Assembly (NCBI GenBank): GCA_018398575.1 | Contig: JAGTXZ010000008.1 | Span: 434,001-498,000 of the forward strand | From: Ampelomyces quisqualis | Lineage: Eukaryota; Ascomycota; Dothideomycetes; Pleosporales; Phaeosphaeriaceae | Length of the DNA stretch: 64,000 nt | Direction of reading: 5' to 3' | Shown: in pieces, positions 55,139 to 64,000 of the stretch | Numbering within the stretch: the stretch's first letter is position 1 | How the letters are laid out: each line of letters starts with the position of its first letter | Translations under genes and position numbers: made by a program | The notes under the pieces: model-generated | What the model was told of the DNA's origin: nothing | What the model saw: only the letters and a program-made list of their open reading frames with translations | Database searches by the model: none

Positions 55139-57173
55139 ATGACTGCCGCCACTGCAAACGCCAACCGCGCCTTTGCTCTACACCCTTTCTCCACGAATCC
55201 GCTCCAAACACGGGACCATGTCGTTGACGCAGTGACTTCACTACTAGATCCGCTGGTTCCGGGGTTTTCCCCGCAAAATGCTATGATCAAGTGTGGCAGC
55301 TCAGGCACCAGATTTGACGAGACGGCCGCACAAGTCGAGGGGTTTGCACGCCCGCTATGGGGTCTTGCGCCGCTTCTTGCTGGGGGGAGCAAGTATGCTC
55401 ACTCTGAGAAGTTTGCCAAAGGACTTGTTTCGGGAACGGATCCTGAGAATGAGGAGTTTTGGGGGTACATGGAGGATACTGATCAGAAAATGGTGGAGGC
55501 GTGTCCAATTGGGTATACACTGGCCGTTGCAAGCAAAGAATTTTGGGACCCTTTGACAGACAAGCAAAAGAAGAATGTGGAGGCGTGGCTGGGGAGCATG
55601 AATGACAAGCAGATGCCGAATACGAACTGGTAAGATGATGTTTTCTTTTCATCCTTCTCGTGTTGCTGACGTTTTGTGAGCTTCATTATTGAAATTGCTT
55701 GACAGGTTATGGTTCCGCGTTTTCGCCAACCTTGGACTCGAGCGCAATGGAGCGAGTTGGTCGAGGGACCAACTCAAGGCTGATATCAAGCAACTCAATA
55801 CTTTCTACCGCGGCGATGGCTGGTCGAATGATGGTCCCGAGCATTATCGACAGATGGACTATTACTCCGGGTCATTCGCGATCCAGTATCTGCAATTGCT
55901 GTACGCGAAACTCGCTGCTGATATCGACCCAGAGCAAGCTGAAGAGTACAAGAATCGTGCAAAGCTATACGCCCTCGACTTCGTGCACTACTTCGATCCC
56001 GAAGGTCGAGCAATCACCTTTGGCCGCTCACTGACCTACCGCTGGGCCATGGTAGCCTTCTGGGGCTCTGTAGCTTTCGCCGACGTCGAGCTTCCGGCAC
56101 CACTAACCTGGGGCGTGGTGAAGGGTATCTGGCTGCGCAACCTTCGCTGGTGGACCACGCAACACGACATATTTCAATCCAACGGCATGCTCACGCTCGG
56201 CTACTCGTACCCAAACACCTACCTCGCAGAAAACTACAATTCCCCCGGCTCTCCCTACTGGTCTATGCTCGCCTTCGCTCCCCTCGCCGTGCCTGCTGAT
56301 CACCCTTTCTGGAGCTCCCCCGAGGAACCGCACCCCTTCGCCTCGGAGCGCGTCATCAAAGCACTCCCACACCCGCGCCACATCATGGTGCGAAGCGGCG
56401 GACACTCGTTCCTCCTCTCTTCGGGTCAGTCATGCCACTACGCGATCAAAAACTCCAACGCCAAATACGGCAAATTCGCGTATTCCGCGGCCTTTGCATA
56501 TTCCGTTTCTACAGGCTACCAGGAGCTCGAACAATTCGTCCCCGAGTCCTCCCTCGCACTATCCGAAGACGGCGGCGAATTATGGAAAATGCGCCGCGCG
56601 CACAACGGCGACAGCGAAATCGAAACGCACAATGGTTCCCCCGTGCTCGTCTCGAGCATGAAGCCCTGGCACGACGTAGACGTCCTGACATACCTGATCC
56701 CACCAGCACAAGACACGCCTAACTGGCATCTCCGCGTGCACAGGATCACGAGTAAGCGCAATCTCATGACCGCCGAGGGCGCGTGGTCAGTCTACGGATG
56801 CCGCGAATCCGACGGGCGCATCTTCTCCGAACTCGCTGAATTCATTGCCGACGGCGAAGCCAAGACGACGAACATGACGAGTGCTTTCGCTGCGTCGCGC
56901 ACGGGCGCCGTGGGGATTGCGGAAATACATCAGAGCGCGAGGAAAGGAAACGTTATTCTTTCAGACGCGAATAGTAATTTGGTGGAGGCGAGGAGTGTAC
57001 TTCCGCTGGTTCAAAAGGACGTTAAAGCGGATGAGACGGTGTGGTTCGTCACGGCGGTGTTTGCGATGCCGAGTAGTGTGGACGGGTGGAAGGGGAAGTG
57101 GCAGGAGGGATGGAAAAAGCGGCCTGAAATCCCCAAGTGGGTGCAGGACAAGATTTCAGGAAGGTGGGACTAA
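55139..57173 (+). CDS. DUF2264 protein (probable glycoside hydrolase-like enzyme)
   Basis: Exons 55139-55629 and 55706-57173 give 652 aa from the ATG at 55139. DUF2264 (PF10022) forms an (alpha/alpha)-barrel; I recall relatives being placed in a glucuronidase-type glycoside hydrolase family (GH154), but am not certain. Family features: early NPLQTRDHVVDAVTSLLDPL, GCSSGTRF-type KCGSSGTRFDETAAQVEGFA, PLWGLAPLLAGG, WLWFRVFANLGLERNGASWS, YRGDGWSNDGPEHYRQMDYY and FGRSLTYRWAMVAFWGSVAF. The C-terminal beta-rich half (HIMVRSGGHSFLLSSGQSCH) is typical. No signal peptide, so the protein is probably cytosolic and acts on imported oligosaccharides. This fits the neighbouring transporter. Confidence 0.88.
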
Positions 57174-58199
57174 GCTGGATGTACGCGAGATGTCAAAAGT
57201 CTGACATATCCCTGAGTCAATGAAGTAACGTCTTCGATCTTTTTGCAGCATTGAGATGGCGCATGTACGTATCGCATCGCAAAGAAACACAACAACCTCC
57301 ATGCCCTGCGCAAAAGACTTACATGGCACAATCATACATGTCCCATTCTCCCCCCCCCACAACTCTTCATTCCACCACAATCAAAAACACCCTCCATGTA
57401 CTCCACACAACAGCCCTCGCAAACCCCGACATCAAAGCCAAAACACACAAAACCACCTGCTCAACACGCACTATCTCGCGTCAGTCTCTCTATTTCATCT
57501 ACACAAATACACATCTCCTTACCCCTGTCCGCCCACAGCTTTGTTTCCACGCCCCACCGCTCCTTGTCTCGAAGGCGCCCTGACAGACGTTTGATCTGTG
57601 TACCCTCAACCATAGCGGCGTGGAGCTTGCTGCGACACGTGTGGTGGTCAGACAGTAGTGTGTCTTGTCTCGAGGAGCATGCAGGCGGTCGGCGAGGGAC
57701 GGAAGACTATTCTCTGTCGTAACTAGAGCGACATGGGTTTATGTGGAGGGTATCGGGGTTCGGATTGGGAGTGGGACTGCTTGCTATGTTTTCGAGAGAC
57801 TTTGTGGTGGTGGTGGAGCGAGTGCGTTGGAGTTGTTGATGAGGCATCGGGATGGAGTTGTGTTCTGATTGTGAGGGTGGGAGTGCTGAGATGGAAGACG
57901 AGGGATAGCGAATAGTTTGGGTTAGCGATGAAATGGAGTTCTTTTCACGAGTGTGATGCGTGGATGGACTGTGGAGCGATACATGGACTTGTGTCATGTT
58001 GATGGCAGAGGGGACATGGAAGGAACGTGCCCCCTGTCACTGTCGTCTCGAAAATACATTTGCACTTGCGCTTTGAGTGCTGCGGAGCTTTCCTACTGCT
58101 CAATGTGGCTATTCAAATAGCGGCGGTGGGCATGCTGGTTGTGCTCCAATATCTATTGGAGAAATAGTGCAGCATGATCTCAATTGTACAGAAATCATC
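57174..58199. other. Intergenic region (convergent genes)
   Basis: 1.0 kb between the 3' ends of the DUF2264 and alcohol dehydrogenase genes. 57290-57560 is C/A-rich, 57720-57900 G/T-rich. No gene supported. Confidence 0.4.
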
Positions 58200-59430
58200 T
58201 CAGGAGTTGAAGTCTACAACAACCCGACCAACAACCTTACCGCTTTGCAGTTTCTTGACAGCCTCCGCCAACTTCGTGATTGGGAATACTTCACAGATTG
58301 GTTTCAGCTTCCCCTGAGATGTGTTAGCTGGTTTACTAGTCAGTGAGAGTCATTTACCTGAGCGGCAAACTCGAGCGCTTTGGTCGTGTGGTACAACGAG
58401 CCGACCTTGGTGCCAATGACGTGTAGGTTCTTGCCTACCAGCAAGAGCGGATCTCCACCGGCAAAAGCAGTGCCAGCAGGAGCTGTTTAGTGTTACTCAT
58501 GGAATATAGTCTCATTATGTGCACTTACGCAAGCCAATGCACATGATCTTGCCTCCGATTCTTGCCATCATCGGTGCACTCGCATATGCTGACCCACTTG
58601 TTGCCGTAACGAATATGCCATGCGCACCCTTCCCGTCACAAATCTTGACAACTTCTTCCGCAACGTTTTTCACTTTGGTGAAATCCACGAATGCTTCGCA
58701 GCCTAGCTTCATGCATAGCGCCTTCTTTTCATCACCTCCATCGACACCAACGACTCGCATTCCCATCGCCTTCGCCAGCTGCACGCCCAAATGGCCAACA
58801 CCACCTCCCGCTCCCGGAAAAACCGCCCAATCCCCTGGCTTGAGACCGCTTTCCTTGAGAGAACAGTAGATGCTACTTCCAGAACACATGATTGGTCCCG
58901 CCGCAAAGTCGTCAACTCCATCAGGAATGCGTTGTGTATAACGTGCTGGACTAAGCAAGTATTGCTGGTAACTTCCTGGAAACTGAAGTCCGATTTGTGG
59001 ACTTTCGTCGCAATACGTCTCCTTCCCAGTCCAGCAAAGTTCGCAGTTGAAGCAAGCATCGTACGCAGGCTTGATTCCAGCGCGATCTCCGACTTTCCAG
59101 TTGGTAACGTTTGAGCCGATCTTCACCACTACGCCCGCTCCCTCATGTCCTGGGCTCCGAACACCAAAAGTTGACATTGGGGGGATGGGTAGATCATTCA
59201 GCATGTAATGAATATCTGAGTAGCAGATGCCTGTGGCGTTCAACTTGATGAGAACGTCGTTAGGGCCTTTGATGATACGATGAGTTGTGTGCAGTATATG
59301 TTGGTAACAAAAATTTACCTGGCTCAGGAACCGGTACATCTTCTACCTCGAGCGTGAAGTCCGGACCCTCATTCACGACAACACCAGCTTTGCAGTCCTT
59401 TGGGATATCGTAGGTCTTCGCGTCCGCCAT
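58200..59430 (-). CDS. Zinc-dependent alcohol dehydrogenase (MDR family)
   Basis: Cytosolic NAD(P)-linked alcohol/aldehyde oxidoreductase. Exons 59430-59319, 59266-58529, 58482-58358 and 58313-58200 give 362 aa. Start MADAKTYDIPKDCKAGVV. The catalytic zinc ligands lie in GICYSDIHYML and GHEGAGVVV; the structural zinc site is the four-cysteine loop DACFNCELCWTGKETYCDES. The Rossmann motif is AVFPGAGGGVGHLGVQLAKA (GxGxxG), followed by VVGVDGGDEKK with an acidic residue ending strand 2, suggesting NAD+ preference. C-terminal exons give LPPAGTAFAGGDPLLLVGKN and KLQSGKVVGRVVVDFNS. Similar to yeast Adh1/fungal ADH I-like enzymes; natural substrate uncertain. Confidence 0.93.
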
Positions 59431-60482
59431 CGTGAGAGAAGTAGAAGTGTGTGTTATCGATGGTGCCTAGATTAGTAGCAGTACTGCTTTACGCTCAAAG
59501 AGCAGTAAGGAGCTGTACGAGGTAACACTACCAACTAGAAGCGCGGGGCACAGGGCGGGGACCTCGGGGCGATTATCAAACATGATGGATGATTGTGGGG
59601 TCATGGCTGTGGTGCGCTTGTGGTCGAGTCGAAGACATTGACTACGCTGCCTTTTTCTCCACGTGATTGTGTATACTGACATCGCAATGTATGTTTGAAG
59701 GCGACTGACATCGTATTAGTTCATAAGTTGGCCTCCAAGGAAATGTGAGGAATTGCGGCATGCTTGAGCGTAGATGTGCTGATGAACTCAACTGCATCTC
59801 AAGCAGAGTGAAGAAGCCGTTACATCATTGTGTCAGTTACCAAAATGGTACCACCTCGAATGGTGTCATACTCGATATAAGGTCGTGAGAGAATGAGCCG
59901 AGTATTGCTGTATGGCAGCGTATGCCTGCGATTTCGTCCCATGTCTTCGCGTGATTGAAATTGCAGGTGGTGTTCCCCTGGTCCCGCAGTCGCCCGAATA
60001 GGCAACTTTGGTTAACTTCCGATGCCAAGCCATCGATCGCGGGAGACCACGTATCAGTTTCTGCTCGGGTAGCTCGGACACATCTTGCAATACCCAATGC
60101 TCCAATTTGTTCTGTCATTGGTGTCATTTTCCGGCACATCACATCAGTGCATCAATACGATGTTACCAACACGATCAGCTCGTGACGTCTTCATGTGCTC
60201 AGCGCAGAGAGAAGTCAGTGATGGGAGCGAACATGGAGTTTATGATGGTATACTGGTACTGGAGGTCAGAACGCCAGTACCTGCAGTCTGCAAAGTCAGA
60301 TCGTCCGGATGGGCGGTTTTAGTCCACCAAGTGATGATGCCTCGGTACGCGCAATGACGCACTGCTTTCGCTGAACAGCTTTGCGATAGCTCTGGTTTGT
60401 TGTAATACATGCGGCAAACTTCACCTAAGCTACATTCAACGTCGCAGTTTATAGCGAACAGATACCCAGCACCTGCGATAAT
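59431..60482. other. Divergent intergenic region, ADH / cupin gene
   Basis: 1.05 kb. 5' regions of both flanking genes. No RNA, repeat or additional gene recognised. Confidence 0.4.
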
Positions 60483-61014
60483 ATGCCAGGGGAAGTACAG
60501 GTCAAGAAGAGTTCCGAGATCAAGGCGCCTGATGGCCCTCAGACGGATGGCATGATTCGCATGCCAGCTATTGTAGACAACTCGGACCAGATATGCGGCA
60601 CAGGTAAAAGGCTTGCCCCGATTTTGTTTCTCTAGATACTAAGGACATCAGTCATGCTTGCCAAACCTCGTTCTTCCAGCGCCGTTCATCACCACGGCGA
60701 AGAGGGTACGCCTCGCTTGCTCGCGCCTATATACACGCTCCCAAGGACGTCTGCTAACAAGCAACACAGACACCATCGTCTACGCTGCAAGCGGGCATGG
60801 CGCCATTGTGAGTGGTCCTGACGGCTCGAAGCGACAAGAGCTTGCACCAGGAGACTTCGCTCTCATACCCGCTTATGCCGAGCACCAGGAAGTCAACGAC
60901 AGCGATGAGGATGTCGTTTGGATCATAACTCGAGGTGGTCGCAACCCAATTGTCCACAACCTCGAAAGCTGGAGTAAGGCAGATGAAATTCTGCCGAAAG
61001 ATGGCGCTTTCTAG
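60483..61014 (+). CDS. Small cupin-domain protein
   Basis: Exons 60483-60603, 60652-60705 and 60770-61014 give 139 aa. One RmlC-like cupin barrel: motif 1 region VHHHGEEDTIVYAASGHGAI (HHH...E, metal ligands) and motif 2 region PGDFALIPAYAEHQEVNDSD (PGD...H), with a glycine-rich turn between them. Short fungal cupins of this kind act as isomerases, dioxygenases or are of unknown role; no substrate can be named. The second exon is only 54 nt. The stop codon lies a few bases before the GH92 relic, which happens to continue in the same frame. Confidence 0.85.
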
Positions 61015-61020
61015 CACTTC

Positions 61021-61926
61021 TCGCGTGCAGTTTCCCGTGCTATTAAGTATTCTACAAATGACTTTGGGCTGCATCAAGTTGCTGCTGGTCTCAACAAAAC
61101 AGCTGAGACCAGATTGTGTCTGAATCGCTCATGAAATTGGCGAAATCATTAGAACCCAAACGCTACATCTGAGGGAAATTCTGACTTTGTGGTTCCCCGC
61201 AACGCGAACGGCGTTTTCGTCCCCCAGGATCTAAAAGACTGTGGTGGATGCTACTGGGGTGATGCATACCATGAGAATAACGCATGGATACACAGAATAA
61301 ATGCTATCTATGATATGGACAAATTGAAGAAGAGAATCGGAGGCGACGACAGGTTTGTGGACCGCCTGGACAAACTGTTCGATCTCAAAATTTGCAACCA
61401 AGACAATGAGCCTGGGCTCACTAGCCTGTTCTCGTACAACTTCGTCCAAGGAAAGCAATACAACAGTTTCGAGAAAAGCAGATACATTCGAAGTTTGTAC
61501 AACAAGGGCGAGGCTGGATTGCCTGGTAATTCCGATGCTGGGGCGATAGAGGGTAACCTTTTGGTGGGTCGCGCTTAGCTCTATTCTCCAGATGCTCGAC
61601 AGTGGACTTCGTACTAAAAGTCGGCTAGTGGCAGATGATAGGACTTCGGCCAGTGACAGGGCAGACCACCTTCTTGATACTCGTGCCTTGTTTCGAGGAC
61701 ATGACTCGCAATCTTGGTGATGGAAAAAGTTTCAAGGTCACCATGACAGGAGACCACCGCTATGGCGCGTTTTATTGTCAGAGCCTGAAGGTTAATGGTG
61801 AGACATGGGACAAAGCCTGGCTGTCTTGGGGTGATGTTTTTGCTGGAGGCGGGACGCTCGAGTACGTGCTTGGCAGTCGATTGGGCGCCCGGAGATGTAC
61901 TTCCAAGCCCGGCTTCTGGTGCCTAG
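61021..61926 (+). pseudogene. 5'-truncated, decayed GH92 alpha-mannosidase relic
   Basis: The C-terminal third of a GH92 exo-alpha-mannosidase is readable, beginning with SRAIKYSTNDFGLHQVAAGL; about two thirds of the gene is missing. Lesions: in-frame TGA after LNRS and in-frame TAG within NWRNH-NPNATS (61125-61160), where relatives have Arg and Trp, so CGA to TGA and TGG to TAG are both transitions. Then follows an intact stretch FVVPRNANGVFVPQDLKDCG, CYWGDAYHE and GLPGNSDAGAIEGNLL. A valid-looking intron 61564-61628 (GTGGGT...GCTAG) restores NLL-WQMIGLRPVTGQTTFL. A frameshift near 61870-61880 separates EYVLGS from WAPGDVLPSPASGA, ending at TAG 61924-61926. The gene cannot make a functional enzyme. 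Confidence 0.85.
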
Positions 61927-62530
61927 ACATGACTATTATTACTGTTAATCATACCAAGTGAAAGCTGGAGGATGATCTCTCTTGTGCAAGTCACAATCGC
62001 TCCCCATAACGCTCACGTGCCACCATCCAACTTCATCATCTGAACATGCTCTCTCGCTAAGGCCGCTTGACTAGGACCACGCAACGTGACTAGTTAACCC
62101 CAGCCTCCCCGTGGGGAAACAACTAACCCGCATCCGGCGTCACTAACGCCAATCATCTCAACGCCGAGGCCGCGCCACAAAGCGGTGAAGGCAAGCCCGC
62201 AACCTTTCTAATTCGAAATACTACCACGAGGACCCTCTCTGTCTCAGTTGTCAATCACATGGCATCGTCGTGAGATCCCACCCCACCAGTCCTTCGCCTG
62301 CACCTAGCTCCCGGCGTACCCTGCATAACACGGGGTTTCCGACAGGAGTCTGGGCCCATCCTCAACCACGCCGAGAGAACAGGTCGGGAAGAGTGCCTGC
62401 GCTTGGACGATTTGATAGCTCTTTCAACGTCCGGTCCCGCCTTAAACATTGCTACGTTCCCATCCTGTTTTTCGTTGTTTGGATTCCTGGGATCTTTTGG
62501 ATAGGATACGCCACCACTTGGAGAGAAATC
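61927..62530. other. Intergenic region upstream of antiporter
   Basis: 0.6 kb holding the promoter and leader of the antiporter gene. The antiporter frame is open back to a GTG at 62270, but the first ATG in context is at 62531. Confidence 0.45.
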
Positions 62531-64000
62531 ATGTCGTCAATTGCAGAGGCGAGTGCGGCGCCCACGGCTCCGGTCAAGGCGCCGCCGCAGGGAGGCGTGC
62601 TCGAGGGCGTGAACCCTGTGCATTTCGATGCGAAGAACCCTATTATTTTGTTCATCATTCAGGTATGCATTTTTCCTTCTACCGTTGGGTTACCGTTTAG
62701 CTAGCCTTATCACGTTGCACAATGCCATGTGCTTGTGCCTGGAACGTGGTACCACGAGCTAGTAATTTGAATGTAGTAGCACAGCAACACCATTTACTAA
62801 CAACGAAATGTTTAGGCATCGATCATCATCATTTTCTGCCGAGCGCTCAACTGGCCTTTATCTAAAATTCGTCAACCTCGCGTCATTTCTGAAATCATCG
62901 GCGGTATCATTCTCGGGCCATCAGTCATGGGTCGAATACCAGGCTTCAAAGACTCGATATTCCCAGAAGCTTCGATGACGAATTTGAACCTGGTTGCGAA
63001 TATCGGCCTTACACTGTTCTTGTTCATCATTGGCTTGGAAGTCGATCTGCGCTTCTTGCTAAGTAATTGGAAAGTCGCGTTCAATGTCGGACTCGCCAGC
63101 ATGGCGATTCCATTTGGTCTTGGATGTGCTATTGCGGTGGGGTTGTATAACGAGTTCAAGGATGAGCCGGGGACAGTACCGATCGATTTCCCAATCTTCA
63201 TGCTGTTCATTGGTGTGGCGATGGCTATTACTGTAAGTCGGACAACGCAAGTTATCACATGCTTTGCTCATACGAATTTAGGCTTTTCCCGTTCTCTGCC
63301 GTATTCTCACCGAACTGAAGCTACTCATGACCCCTGTCGGTGTCATCGTTTTGTCAGCTGGTGTCGGTAACGATGTTGTGGGTAAGTAGTTGAGAGCTCG
63401 CTTCCTTGGTATCCAGACACTGATACGTTGCTACAGGTTGGGTCTTACTCGCTCTTTGCGTCGCCCTAGTCAATGCAGGCAACGGACTGACTGCACTCTG
63501 GGTCCTCCTGACATGTGCGGGATACATGATATTCCTCGTCTACGCAGTTCGACCAGTCTTTGTCTGGTACTTGAAAAAGACACGTGCCCTTCAAGACGGT
63601 CCGAGCCAAGGCATCATCAGTCTTACACTTCTCATTGCGCTCGGATCAGCCTTCTTTACCGGTATAATTGGCGTTCATCCCATCTTCGGAGCCTTCATGG
63701 CTGGTCTGATCTGCCCCCACGAAGGTGGTTTCGCCATCAAAGTGGCCGAGAAAATTGAGGATCTAATCGGCGCCCTATTCTTGCCTCTTTACTTTACACT
63801 ATCTGGACTCAACACTAATATTGGCCTGCTCGACTCGGGTATAACTTGGGGATACGTGATCGGAGTTGTTGCTGTCGCCTTCTTCTCCAAATTTATCAGT
63901 GCCACGCTGGCAGCTCGCGGCACGAAGATGTTATGGCGCGAGTGTTTTGCCATCGGATCTTTGATGAGTTGTAAAGGTTTGGTAGAACTTATCGTTCTGG
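62531..64000 (+). CDS. kha1: K+/H+ antiporter, Kha1-like (CPA2 family), 3' end outside window
   Basis: Endomembrane (Golgi-type) monovalent cation/proton exchanger controlling organelle pH and K+. Exons 62531-62662, 62816-63232, 63282-63381 and 63437-64000+ are read; the rest lies beyond the right edge. Intron 1 is 153 nt, longer than its neighbours. After a short N-terminal tail come the membrane helices of the exchanger domain: NPIILFIIQASIIIIFCRAL, RQPRVISEIIGGIILGPSVM (family signature), NIGLTLFLFIIGLEVDLRFL, GLASMAIPFGLGCAIAVGLY and AFPVLCRILTELKLL, with the functional Asn-Asp pair in SAGVGNDVVGWVLLALC. Later HPIFGAFMAGLICPHEGGFA and FLPLYFTLSGLNTNIGLLDS are typical. Yeast Kha1 also has a long C-terminal cytosolic domain, expected beyond 64000. 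Confidence 0.93.

Noticed and set aside
61564..61628. In-frame TAG after GNLLVGRA counted as another GH92 lesion
   Set aside because: A good intron (GTGGGT...GCTAG) removes it and restores the family sequence NLLWQMIGL, so it is not a lesion.

Overview
The window is chromosomal DNA of a filamentous ascomycete, most likely a dothideomycete. Introns are short (about 47-70 nt, GT...AG, usually with a CTRAC/CTGAY-like branch site) and genes are packed 0.3-1.5 kb apart on both strands. The gene set also points there: PalI, a DUF2264 enzyme, a Leptosphaeria-type proton-pump rhodopsin, a DLDGD-type RNA-dependent RNA polymerase with an RRM-like N-terminus, and fungal-specific disordered proteins. Exon borders were read by hand from splice signals and frame continuity and are given inside the entries; feature coordinates span start to stop codon including introns.

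Left part (1-25.2 kb), mostly housekeeping: swp1/ribophorin II (cut by the window edge), an unknown protein, rpl37, elp6, the RNA-dependent RNA polymerase, a helical/coiled-coil protein of about 1086 aa, mitochondrial D-lactate dehydrogenase (10 exons), aspartate-semialdehyde dehydrogenase, rps4 and palI. Middle (25.2-44.3 kb): a long polypyrimidine tract, a BCAS3-like WD40 protein, a single-span membrane protein with a lectin-like head, a MARVEL protein, two large fungal proteins of unknown role, DNA polymerase kappa, a block of tandem repeats (41.4-42.5 kb) and a ZIP zinc transporter.

Right part (44.9-64 kb) is more accessory: a broken APH-type kinase gene, an F-box protein, a microbial rhodopsin, a three-repeat RPEL protein, a sugar-porter MFS transporter, a DUF2264 enzyme, a zinc alcohol dehydrogenase, a small cupin, a decayed GH92 mannosidase relic, and the 5' half of a Kha1-like K+/H+ antiporter. 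Transporter, DUF2264 enzyme, ADH, cupin and the GH92 relic form a loose set with a carbohydrate or small-molecule catabolism flavour, but shared regulation is only a guess.

Most noteworthy: a long GAAA-capped hairpin in an unusually long rps4 intron; a three-copy tandem array whose middle copy lacks a small hairpin block; a 20-bp minisatellite; two pseudogenes with readable lesions; a rhodopsin with all proton-pump residues; and two 51-nt introns that are in frame and stop-free, so they look like coding sequence in a plain ORF scan.
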